This document shows, piece after piece, positions 18,680 to 27,079 of a DNA stretch of 35,323 bases. Position 1 is the stretch's first letter. Each line of letters opens with the position of its first letter. The position numbers were made by a program, and so were the translations under genes. Source of the DNA: Bacteroidota bacterium (lineage in GTDB: Bacteria > Bacteroidota > Ignavibacteria > Ignavibacteriales > Ignavibacteriaceae); assembly GCA_021783875.1 (NCBI GenBank), contig JAJXTM010000005.1, positions 1-35,323 of the forward strand, in the 5' to 3' direction. The notes beneath the pieces were generated by a model. That model did not search any database. It was not told the origin of the DNA and saw only the letters and a program-made list of their open reading frames with translations.

Positions 18680-18940
18680 TTATAATTTTAAGTCTTTTAT
18701 AATCTTATCAGCAACATTACTAATAACCTGGTCAGAATTGTAAAAATTACTTTGAATTTTTGATTTCACAGCCTCAATTTTAGAATCAGATGATTGAGAA
18801 CTCTGAATATTTTTAGCTTCAGCAGATAATTCCAATTTATCTTTTGATTTTGGCTCTGTGCTTTCCGTGGATTCTTTTGGTTTTGTAGAAGTAGAATCTT
18901 TTGGAAAATATGCTTGATTTCCGAGCGGATTAATTTGCAT
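18680..18940 (-). CDS. flgM: Anti-sigma28 factor FlgM-like
   Basis: 86 aa; C-terminal DKLELSAEAKNIQ...KIEAVKSKIQSNFYNSDQVISNVADKIIKDLKL fits the FlgM sigma-binding region. Confidence 0.8.
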   Translation of the reverse strand: MQINPLGNQAYFPKDSTSTKPKESTESTEPKSKDKLELSAEAKNIQSSQSSDSKIEAVKSKIQSNFYNSDQVISNVADKIIKDLKL

Positions 18941-18943
18941 CGT

Positions 18944-19276
18944 TCACCTATAATAATTAATTAACTTTGCTTTATTTTTTAATATCGCAATTTGTTTGCC
19001 GACTTCGGCAAACTTATTTTTTCTATCTGTGTATAAATTATCGAAAGTTTCCTGAATTTGTTTAGTTAAATCAACCAATAAAGGGTTATAATTTTCTAAT
19101 TGCTGTATAGGATAGGAATTTTTCAACTGTAATTTTAAGAAATTATAACTTTCCATCAAAGTTTTTGCGCTATTAAGATTATCATCAAAGTTCAAATCAT
19201 TTACGCTTTTTAACTTTTCCAATGCTTGTTCTAATAATATTCTTAAGGAATTAATTTCATCAATTAAATTTTTCAT
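18944..19276 (-). CDS. FliT/FlgN-like flagellar export chaperone (by position and helical character)
   Basis: 110 aa, all-helical, between fliD and flgM. Confidence 0.5.
   Translation of the reverse strand: MKNLIDEINSLRILLEQALEKLKSVNDLNFDDNLNSAKTLMESYNFLKLQLKNSYPIQQLENYNPLLVDLTKQIQETFDNLYTDRKNKFAEVGKQIAILKNKAKLINYYR
19038..19064 (-). promoter_or_regulatory. Candidate sigma28 promoter inside the fliT-like ORF, driving flgM
   Basis: Minus strand TAAA CAAATTCAGGAAACT TTCGATAA (N15), about 100 nt upstream of the flgM ATG. Confidence 0.5.
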
Positions 19277-19279
19277 TTC

Positions 19280-21091
19280 TTAAAATAACTGTCCTGTACT
19301 ATTATATATTGATTGCATATTAGTCAAAGTAGTCAATTGTGCTTGAAGTTGCTGATATTGAAGCGTCATATTATTAGCAGACGTGTTTATATTGTTTTGT
19401 GCAGAAGTTATCCGATCATTAAGACTTGATATATTATTTTGATAAGAATTCTGTGTTAAAGTTAAATAACCGCCAGCACCAAGATAAGGAGCTATAAATT
19501 TGTTTAAAGTATTTGCAATTCCATTTGTAGAATTAAATATAGCTTCGACTTGGGAAGCATTATTTGTAATTGCCGTTTGAAGTTCGTTTGTGTTTGAAAC
19601 ACTTAAGCCACTATTTGGATCAAATGAAATTCCTATTTGAGTTAGGTAATTTAGATTTCCCGCAGGAATTCCGCTGACAACTGAATACCCGACAGAACCA
19701 AGACCGCTTAATAATGCACTACCATTTGAATCACCCATGAAAACACCTCGATTGGAGGTTCCGGGTGAAGAATTTGATTTTATATAAGTATATGCGGTAT
19801 TAAATTTAGTTATAAAATTTTGAATTTCAGTTTGGATAGTCTTTGTATCTGTACCAATTGATAAATTTACAGTTGTATCTGTGGGCTGCATTACTGAGTT
19901 AAGGTTGAAGGTAACGCCTGTAACTAAATCGCTTACACTATTGTAATCCCTTTGCAAACTAAGACCATTGTAAGAAAACTTTGCATTAAGAAGGTTGTTT
20001 GCGCTTGTAATATCCGAATACATATATCCGGCTGTGTTAGGAGTAGTAGATTGGCTAAAAGTAGGTCTTGTACTACCTAAATTTAATCCAACAGAAGTTA
20101 GAGCTGTTCCGGTTACATCAGATATATTCATAATTCTGTTGTCCAAACCGGTTTGAGTAGCCGTTAATGATAACTGTGATTCCGAAGAAACAGGAGAAAA
20201 TACAGAAGCAGTCACAGATCCGGCAGCAGATTTTTCTTTGGTTGCGGCAATACCAAGATCCCCAACTATATTATATCCTGAAGTATTAGAAATAGAAATA
20301 TCATTCGAATTATTATTTACTGTCATCTGCAGCATTTCATTTCCCGGAATGTTAGGATCAGCGACAACTTTTGCTGTTACACCGGAAACATTTGAATTTA
20401 CTTGACTAGCAATATCATTTAATACTTGACCATAAGTGGTATCACCGCTATTGAGGGTTATAATGGTGTTTGTTCCAGAAGAACTTGTACTACTTGCACT
20501 GCCTGTAGTATTTAAATTTATTGTAAAAGAAGCCGCACCTCCAGAATAAGTAGCAGTAGCAGATTTTGAACCAGAAGTTATAACAGCTTGATTAGAATTA
20601 ATTGCTGCTGCAATTTTTTGCATAACTGTTTGGTTGGTTTCAGAGGAACCAAAAGTAACATAAACATCACTTTGCGTTTGTCCTCCGTATCCATCTCCGG
20701 TATTTACTAGAAAATGATGAGTACCTGTTATTGCATTTGCCGTTGCCGATGTCATATCGGGAGAAATCACAGTATCGTTTTGAGCCATCTGATTTACTCT
20801 AACACTTGCCACACCAACAGAGGCAGCTCCGGTCGCAGTAGCAGATACAAATGTTGAATTTGATGATGTAGCTAGTTTAGAGGCAAAGACTGATGTATTA
20901 TCATTAACTTGGAGAGTCGCAAGTTCTGTCTGCAAAGCACTAAGGTTAGTACTTAAAGTGCCGTAAGAAGATATAATATTCTGATAATTTTGAACTTGAG
21001 TCTGTAGAGGAGCTACAGAAATATTTGACTGATTTGTAACATAAGATTGAACCAAAGATGATATAGTAGATGAAGATAAAATTCCAGCCAT
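19280..21091 (-). CDS. fliD: Flagellar cap protein FliD
   Basis: 603 aa; N-terminal MAGILSSSTISSLVQSYV, C-terminal LNDRITSAQNNINTSANNMTLQYQQLQAQLTTLTNMQS; next to fliS and flagellin. Confidence 0.93.
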   Translation of the reverse strand: MAGILSSSTISSLVQSYVTNQSNISVAPLQTQVQNYQNIISSYGTLSTNLSALQTELATLQVNDNTSVFASKLATSSNSTFVSATATGAASVGVASVRVNQMAQNDTVISPDMTSATANAITGTHHFLVNTGDGYGGQTQSDVYVTFGSSETNQTVMQKIAAAINSNQAVITSGSKSATATYSGGAASFTINLNTTGSASSTSSSGTNTIITLNSGDTTYGQVLNDIASQVNSNVSGVTAKVVADPNIPGNEMLQMTVNNNSNDISISNTSGYNIVGDLGIAATKEKSAAGSVTASVFSPVSSESQLSLTATQTGLDNRIMNISDVTGTALTSVGLNLGSTRPTFSQSTTPNTAGYMYSDITSANNLLNAKFSYNGLSLQRDYNSVSDLVTGVTFNLNSVMQPTDTTVNLSIGTDTKTIQTEIQNFITKFNTAYTYIKSNSSPGTSNRGVFMGDSNGSALLSGLGSVGYSVVSGIPAGNLNYLTQIGISFDPNSGLSVSNTNELQTAITNNASQVEAIFNSTNGIANTLNKFIAPYLGAGGYLTLTQNSYQNNISSLNDRITSAQNNINTSANNMTLQYQQLQAQLTTLTNMQSIYNSTGQLF

Positions 21092-21099
21092 AAAAACTC

Positions 21100-21438
21100 C
21101 TACTTCATTTTAAAAGCATTGAGCCAAGTATCGCGTAATTCACTTAATATTTTAAACACAATAGTTGTATTCTTTTTTCTCATTTGTTCCTGGCAATAGT
21201 CATATAATTGAAATAATCCGGTATTGACAGCTTTGCTTTCTTCAGTGTCCCATTTTAAGAAATTGATTAATTCTTTTATAGCACGATTTGTTTTTTCAAG
21301 ATTATTTTTTTGGCAATTTAAGATAGCAAAATCATAAACTTTAATTAGCAGTTGTTCAGGAGTTGCTTCCATAATTTCTTTAACCAGATATTGGTTTAAA
21401 CGATTAGAATTATTTTTTGCTAGAGTTTGGTTATACAT
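21100..21438 (-). CDS. fliS: Flagellin chaperone FliS
   Basis: 112 aa; EIMEATPEQLLIKVYDFAILNCQ, GLFQLYDYCQEQM. Confidence 0.9.
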   Translation of the reverse strand: MYNQTLAKNNSNRLNQYLVKEIMEATPEQLLIKVYDFAILNCQKNNLEKTNRAIKELINFLKWDTEESKAVNTGLFQLYDYCQEQMRKKNTTIVFKILSELRDTWLNAFKMK

Positions 21439-21470
21439 TTTCTTCTCAATAATAAAAATTTTAATTATAA

Positions 21471-21502
21471 AATCCCTCTTCCGTTTTTGCGAAAGAGGGA
21501 TT
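21471..21502 (-). terminator. Rho-independent terminator/attenuator after flagellin
   Basis: AATCCCTCTT-N12-AAGAGGGATT perfect 10-bp stem just downstream of the flagellin stop, with a T-rich tail on the minus strand. Confidence 0.85.
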
Positions 21503-21518
21503 AGTTAAGATAATAAGA

Positions 21519-22334
21519 TTATCTAAATAGTGCTAAAAGGTTCTGAGGAGCAGTATTAATATTGTACAACTGAGTAGTTCCAATTTGTTGCTGAATCTGA
21601 CCTTTAGTAGCGTTCAATTGAGCCGATGCCATATCCGCATCAAACAGTCTGCTTACAGTAGAGTTAGCATTAGTAACAGCTGAAGTCAAATAGTCGCTTT
21701 TAACATTTAGTCTTTGTACCCAGTTACCTATGCTGCCGAGTGCATCCTGAACTTCACTTTGTAAACTAGTTACTGTGCCACCAATTGCTGAAACAGTTGC
21801 AGAAGTTGCACCTGTTAATGAAGCAATCTGGGATCCCAAAGTGCTCATAGTTCCAAAATTGATAGTAGATGTTTCACTTACACCCGTCTGAAATACAAAG
21901 TTTGCACCGGTTGGCACACTAGCACCACTAAGAAGATTAGTGTTATTGAATTGTGTATTTGAGAATATTGAGCTAACTTCATTGCCAAGAGCTACAATAT
22001 CATTTGCAAGGGATGTTAGGTTCTTAGTCGGGTCATTAGCATCTGTAACCTTTCCCTGAACTTGTATCAAGAGATCGTTGATACTTGAAAGAGCGGATTC
22101 AGCTGTAGATAAGATATCTTTTGCAGAACCGACGTTATTTTGAGCAGATTGCATAATAGCAATTTTTCCCTGCAAATCTTTACCAACTCTGTAGCCTGAT
22201 GTGTTATCGGCAACTGAATTGATTTGTAAACCCGTAGCAAGCTGCAACTGGGCTTTAGCTGTGTTCTGGGTTGTTAGCGCAAGAGCATTGTAAGCTAATA
22301 ACGCGTTGACGTTTGTGTTGATTTGAAATGACAT
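21519..22334 (-). CDS. fliC: Flagellin
   Basis: 271 aa; N-terminal INTNVNALLAYNALALTTQNTAKAQLQLATGLQINSVADNTSGYRVGKDLQGKI, C-terminal DADMASAQLNATKGQIQQQIGTTQLYNINTAPQNLLALFR. Confidence 0.97.
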   Translation of the reverse strand: MSFQINTNVNALLAYNALALTTQNTAKAQLQLATGLQINSVADNTSGYRVGKDLQGKIAIMQSAQNNVGSAKDILSTAESALSSINDLLIQVQGKVTDANDPTKNLTSLANDIVALGNEVSSIFSNTQFNNTNLLSGASVPTGANFVFQTGVSETSTINFGTMSTLGSQIASLTGATSATVSAIGGTVTSLQSEVQDALGSIGNWVQRLNVKSDYLTSAVTNANSTVSRLFDADMASAQLNATKGQIQQQIGTTQLYNINTAPQNLLALFR

Positions 22335-22366
22335 AATATACCTCCGTGTATATTTAATTATTGTTT

Positions 22367-22384
22367 CCGGGATTCCATTCCCGG
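22367..22384 (-). promoter_or_regulatory. Hairpin 2 in the flagellin 5' UTR with ATGGA in the loop
   Basis: Minus strand CCGGGA-ATGGAA-TCCCGG, perfect 6-bp stem. Confidence 0.65.
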
Positions 22385-22395
22385 TGTTTGTTAAT

Positions 22396-22414
22396 TTGAG
22401 GATTCGTTCCTCAA
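22396..22414 (-). promoter_or_regulatory. Hairpin 1 near the predicted 5' end of flagellin mRNA
   Basis: TTGAGGA-N5-TCCTCAA, perfect 7-bp stem, adjacent to the predicted sigma28 start site. Confidence 0.6.
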
Positions 22415-22419
22415 CTTCA

Positions 22420-22446
22420 TTATCGGAGGTTGATTTTAAAAGTTTA
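22420..22446 (-). promoter_or_regulatory. Sigma28 promoter of flagellin
   Basis: Minus strand TAAA-N15-TCCGATAA, against the FliA consensus TAAA-N15-GCCGATAA. Confidence 0.75.
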
Positions 22447-22626
22447 GTATTTTATTTAAAAATATTTCACCTTAATGATTACTTGATGCACACGACAAAA
22501 GTTTTTTATGCAAGAAATACAATATTGATTATTATGTTGAGGGTCTATATTTTTCTTATTACAAAATGCGGAAAAATGGAAAAATATTACTCTTATCCCC
22601 GCAAGTTTATCTATTATTTATCTAGC

Positions 22627-22642
22627 CGATCTAATTAGATCG
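22627..22642. repeat. 16-bp perfect palindrome upstream of the TPR gene (candidate operator)
   Basis: CGATCTAATTAGATCG is its own reverse complement; 42 nt before ATG 22685. Confidence 0.6.
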
Positions 22643-22684
22643 CATTTTTTAATTATTAACAATTTAAGGTTACAGGAGATTTGT

Positions 22685-23449
22685 ATGAAGAAACATTCCT
22701 ATTTATTTGCCATTTTGATTTTCTTTCTTTTCATTTCAGGACAGGGATTTAGCCAAACAATGGACTCAGCTGCGGTTAAACCATTTAACGATGGTTTGGT
22801 TAAATCTCAAAAGGCAAATTATAAAGATGCCCTTGTAGATTTTGAAACAGCATTAAAATTCGATAAGGATTATAGGATATATTATCAAATAGGTTTTGCG
22901 CAGCAAAATTTGAATAATGCAGATGAAGCTATTCAAGCATACAAGAATACAATTAAGGCAAAACCAGATTTCGATGCAGCTTATAATAATTTAGGTAATG
23001 TATACTTCAACAAGGGTGATTACCAAGATGCAATTGATAATTTTCAAAAAGTATTGGACATTTCAAAAGATGATACTATTAAAAATGCCGTAAAATATAA
23101 TATGGCACTAGCTTATACCAATCTAGGAATGGCTGCTGAAAAGGCAAAGAATAATAAAAAAGCAGTATCTTATTTTAGCAAGGCAGTCAGTTATTACGAT
23201 TATGATGCGGCATATTCCTTTCTTGCCAGAGATTATTTTTTGCTAAACCAATTTGATAAAGCCATTGAAGCCGGTCAAAAAGCTATTAAATATAAGAAAA
23301 GCATAAGTGAAGGTGCAGCATATTATTGGATGGGAGTTTCATATAGTAAAAAGAAGGACATGAAAAAAGCTAAGGAGTATTTAGAATTAGCTAAAGCAGA
23401 CCCAGTATACAAATCATTTGCCGAGACGGTATTAAAGTCTCTTAAATAA
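22685..23449 (+). CDS. Secreted/periplasmic tetratricopeptide-repeat protein
   Basis: 254 aa; signal peptide MKKHSYLFAILIFFLFISGQGFSQ and TPR motifs (PDFDAAYNNLGNVYFNKGDYQDAIDNFQKVL). Confidence 0.92.
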   Translation: MKKHSYLFAILIFFLFISGQGFSQTMDSAAVKPFNDGLVKSQKANYKDALVDFETALKFDKDYRIYYQIGFAQQNLNNADEAIQAYKNTIKAKPDFDAAYNNLGNVYFNKGDYQDAIDNFQKVLDISKDDTIKNAVKYNMALAYTNLGMAAEKAKNNKKAVSYFSKAVSYYDYDAAYSFLARDYFLLNQFDKAIEAGQKAIKYKKSISEGAAYYWMGVSYSKKKDMKKAKEYLELAKADPVYKSFAETVLKSLK

Positions 23450-23459
23450 TAATTTAGAG

Positions 23460-23482
23460 CCCCCGTAATTCGGGGGTTTTTT
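23460..23482 (+). terminator. Rho-independent terminator after the TPR gene
   Basis: CCCCCG-TAATT-CGGGGG followed by TTTTTT. Confidence 0.95.
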
Positions 23483-23620
23483 ATTGAAATGCTTTTAGTA
23501 AATCAAGCGAAAAGTGAGCAGTTATTATATATTAAATAACTGGAATATATGCTCGTTAAAAACTCTACCAGCAAAAGGTTGAATTAAAGTAAAATTCATC
23601 TTATTTTTATATCCATACCA

Positions 23621-25216
23621 ATGCTTAATATTATTAAAAATACTCTTCATATTATTTGTGAATTAACTAACAGCAATTCCGCCTTTTTGTTGGAAAGCAA
23701 TAACGGCATTAATAAAATTATTTCAAGTTACACCCAATCCAAAAGTTTGATATTCCAAAAATCCTTTTTGGAATATCTAAAAAAAGAATGCCCGCAAAAG
23801 TCCGAATTAAAGAGATCATCTAAAATTATAGATATTATGGGAGAATACTTTTTTGAATCTTATTATTCCAAAGATTTGGTTTTGAAACCTAAAAAAATTT
23901 GTCTGCTTCTCTTCGCTTCCAAAAAAAATAATTATACAAAAGATAAAATTAATATCATTAATAATTTAGCAAAGCTTTTAAAAAAGGATTTGGCAACTAT
24001 TTTAGCTGGAATCGATAATTTTCAAAAAAATGATATTTCAAAAATTAATTTCCCTTTTGATGTGATTTTTGAATTGGCATTTGATTCAGTAAATGATTTA
24101 ATTTTTTTTCTCGATAAAGATGGACGTTTCTTAAATATAAATCCTTCTGCGGTATCTCATCTTAATTACAATCTAAACGAAATAAAGTCAAAACATTTCA
24201 TTGATATAGTGTCCACGAAAAAAAGCGGGCAATTGGTAAAATCATTTTCAGAAATAATTAGGCAAAAGTCCAGGGTTACCTTCAGCACAGTTTTGATTTC
24301 AAAATTCTTTAAGGAAATTGAATTAGAGGTAATAGCTACCCCTTTTTTGAATGGCAATAATATTGAAGGGCTAATATTGTACGGTAAAAACATTACAGAG
24401 TTACAATCCTATGCCCAAAAGATGAAAGATTCTGAGACAAAATTAATTGAAGCTCAACGAATAATTTCAATTGAGAGAATGCGATCAAAAAGGCAAAAAG
24501 CTTTCCTTGAAGAGATGAATAAAATGAAAAAGGACTTTATATCTAACATTTCTCATGAACTAAGGACTCCTCTGGCATCAATAATTGGTTTTACAGAGAC
24601 AATTTATTCTGAGCCAAATATGGATAATGAAATGAGGAATGAATTTATTCAAATTATTCTTAATGAGGGTAAAAGACTTGCAAAATTAGTTAATGAACTT
24701 TTGGATATTTCTCATTTTGAAGAAACCTCCATAAAAATCATAAAATCCTCCTTTAATATTAGTAATTTAATGCTGGAAGCAATCAAGAATAATCAAACAA
24801 ATATTAATAAGAAAAAAATTATTCTTTCTCATGAAATTCAAGATGAAAATGTTATTTTAAATGGGGATAAAGAAAAAATTTTCCAAGTAATAGATAGCAT
24901 TTTAAAAAACTCAATAAAATATACAGAAGAAGAAGGGCGCATTTATATAACTTCTCAAAGTTTATTTAGGGAATTCGAAATATCAATTAGTGATACCGGA
25001 ATAGGAATTCCTGAGAATAATTTGAAAACTATCTTTCAAAAATTCCAGCGTATAAATTTTATTGACAAAAATACTGAAGAAACAGGTTTAAGCTTGGTTT
25101 TAATTAAACAAATTGTAGATTTACATAAAGGATTTATATCAATACAGAGTAATGAGAACAAGGGCACATCTGTAATTGTTAAATTTCCGAGGGAATTAAA
25201 TAGTTCAATAAATTGA
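23621..25216 (+). CDS. PAS-containing histidine kinase
   Basis: 531 aa; PAS (FFLDKDGRFLNINPSAVSHLNY), HisKA (FISNISHELRTPLASIIGFTETI), HATPase (SDTGIGIPENNLKTIFQKFQR). Confidence 0.93.
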   Translation: MLNIIKNTLHIICELTNSNSAFLLESNNGINKIISSYTQSKSLIFQKSFLEYLKKECPQKSELKRSSKIIDIMGEYFFESYYSKDLVLKPKKICLLLFASKKNNYTKDKINIINNLAKLLKKDLATILAGIDNFQKNDISKINFPFDVIFELAFDSVNDLIFFLDKDGRFLNINPSAVSHLNYNLNEIKSKHFIDIVSTKKSGQLVKSFSEIIRQKSRVTFSTVLISKFFKEIELEVIATPFLNGNNIEGLILYGKNITELQSYAQKMKDSETKLIEAQRIISIERMRSKRQKAFLEEMNKMKKDFISNISHELRTPLASIIGFTETIYSEPNMDNEMRNEFIQIILNEGKRLAKLVNELLDISHFEETSIKIIKSSFNISNLMLEAIKNNQTNINKKKIILSHEIQDENVILNGDKEKIFQVIDSILKNSIKYTEEEGRIYITSQSLFREFEISISDTGIGIPENNLKTIFQKFQRINFIDKNTEETGLSLVLIKQIVDLHKGFISIQSNENKGTSVIVKFPRELNSSIN

Positions 25217-25225
25217 GGTAATTTT

Positions 25226-26608
25226 GTGAACAAATTAATTTTTATAGTAGATGATGAAATTGCTATTTCTAAACTTTTAACCTATTGGGTTAAAGACAAA
25301 TGGAAATATGATGTTGAAGTGTTTTCAAACGGGGAGGACCTTTTAAAAAGGATAGGTGCCAGACCTGATTTGATCCTGCTAGACATAATGCTTCCGGGTT
25401 TAAACGGAATTGATATATTAAAAAGAATAAAACAAATTGACGAAAATCTTCCTATTATAATTTTATCAGCTCAAGGGAGTATAGAAGTTGCGGTTGAAGC
25501 ATTAAAATTTGGCGCATTCGATTATTTTTCAAAACCAATAGATACCCAAAGGCTTGAGCCAGCAATCAAAAATGCTATTAAAAATTATGATTTGCTAAAA
25601 GAACTTGAAAACCTGAAAGATAATGTTAAACGAGAATACAGTTTTGATAATATAATTTCGGCTGACGGAAAAATGCAAGATGTATTTAAGTTAGTTTCAA
25701 AAGTATTAAATAACGATATTACAGTATTAATTCATGGAGAAAGCGGTACCGGCAAAGAATTAATCGCAAGGGCAATCCATTATAACGGAAGAAGAAAAAA
25801 TAATCCTTTTATCGTAGTTAACTGTGCATCGATACCGAGAGAACTTTTAGAAAGTGAATTATTTGGACATGAAAGGGGCTCTTTTACTGGTGCACATCAG
25901 CGTAAACTTGGTAAATTTGAGATTGCAAACGGCGGGACATTGTTTTTAGATGAAGTGGGAGAGCTTGAAATGCTTTTACAGGCAAAATTATTAAGAGTTA
26001 TTCAAGAAAGGGAATTCGAAAGAGTTGGTGGAAATGAATTAATAAAATCCGATGTCAGAATTATATCAGCTACTAACCGTGATTTAAAAAAAGCTGTTGA
26101 TGAAAAAAGTTTTAGAGAAGATTTATATTACAGACTAAATTCTTTTCCTATAAATTTACCCCCTTTACGCCAACGAAGGGGCGATATTTTAGTTTTAGCA
26201 CAACATTTTCTTGATACTTTAAATAAAAAATTACAGAAAAACATTAAAGGATTTACAAAAAAAGCAATAAAATTGATCTACGAATATAATTGGCCCGGAA
26301 ATATTCGGGAAATGGAAAATACCATTGAACGATGTATGATTATTGCTGAAAAAGATACTATTGATTTAGATGATCTTCCTGCGCATATTAAAGCTGCCGA
26401 TATTACAGGCTCGTTTGAATCATCCGGAACTTTATTTATTGATGAGAATATAATTCCTTTCGAAAAACTTAAAGAAGAAGCAATTAAACATGCTCTAAGA
26501 GTAACTGACGGTAATATCGTTGAGGCTGCAAAGAAACTGCAACTTGGAAGAGCTACAATTTACCGTTTAATGGAAAAATATAAAATCGAAAATCGATTAA
26601 GCGATTAA
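25226..26608 (+). CDS. Sigma54-dependent response regulator
   Basis: 460 aa; receiver FIVDDEIAISKL; GESGTGKELIARAIH, ELFGHERGSFTGAHQR; C-terminal HTH EAAKKLQLGRATIYRLMEKY. Confidence 0.96.
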   Translation: MNKLIFIVDDEIAISKLLTYWVKDKWKYDVEVFSNGEDLLKRIGARPDLILLDIMLPGLNGIDILKRIKQIDENLPIIILSAQGSIEVAVEALKFGAFDYFSKPIDTQRLEPAIKNAIKNYDLLKELENLKDNVKREYSFDNIISADGKMQDVFKLVSKVLNNDITVLIHGESGTGKELIARAIHYNGRRKNNPFIVVNCASIPRELLESELFGHERGSFTGAHQRKLGKFEIANGGTLFLDEVGELEMLLQAKLLRVIQEREFERVGGNELIKSDVRIISATNRDLKKAVDEKSFREDLYYRLNSFPINLPPLRQRRGDILVLAQHFLDTLNKKLQKNIKGFTKKAIKLIYEYNWPGNIREMENTIERCMIIAEKDTIDLDDLPAHIKAADITGSFESSGTLFIDENIIPFEKLKEEAIKHALRVTDGNIVEAAKKLQLGRATIYRLMEKYKIENRLSD

Positions 26609-26635
26609 AATTTTTAAATATATTTAGGCTTAAAA

Positions 26636-26974
26636 ATGGACTTTATTAGAGAAAAATATGATGATGTTATTGTAGAATGCGTCAATTTGACAAGAGCTAC
26701 ATTAAAAGAGGCTGAGGAGTTTAAGAAAACGCTAACTCAAGAAATAGAAATGGGGACACTTAAAATTGTCGTTGATTTGACCGAATGTGAATTTATAGAT
26801 TCTACTTTTTTGGGAGCTTTAGTAGTCTCTCTTAAAAAGATTACTGGATTAGGCGGAGACCTGCGCCTAGTCGGGTTTCAACCGGCCGTGCATTCGATGT
26901 TTGAATTAACACGTATGTACAGAGTCTTTGAATCATTCAAGACAAAAGAAGATGCAATTAATAGTTTCAAATAG
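26636..26974 (+). CDS. STAS-domain anti-sigma factor antagonist
   Basis: 112 aa; VDLTECEFIDSTFLGALVVSLKKI...LRLVGFQPAVHSMFELTRMYRVF. Confidence 0.9.
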   Translation: MDFIREKYDDVIVECVNLTRATLKEAEEFKKTLTQEIEMGTLKIVVDLTECEFIDSTFLGALVVSLKKITGLGGDLRLVGFQPAVHSMFELTRMYRVFESFKTKEDAINSFK

Positions 26975-27079
26975 TTTTCACCATTATAATAAATATTGAT
27001 AAATTCTGCCTTTTTAGGTATATGATATTATCTTAATTATTATTGATTTTACAAGTTTTAACCAAAATTTCTGATTGCA

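Noticed and set aside
22606-22632. Possible sigma28 promoter (GCCGATCT) for the TPR gene
   Set aside because: The -10 ends in CT rather than AA and no TAAA sits 15 nt upstream; the GATC belongs to the palindrome.
22384-22638. 84-aa plus-strand ORF in the flagellin-TPR intergenic region
   Set aside because: Overlaps the flagellin promoter and leader hairpin, low-complexity composition, no recognisable domain or RBS; most likely spurious.
24090-24117. TAAA-N16-CTCGATAA inside the PAS kinase gene
   Set aside because: Spacer is 16 rather than 15 and no gene start follows at a reasonable distance.
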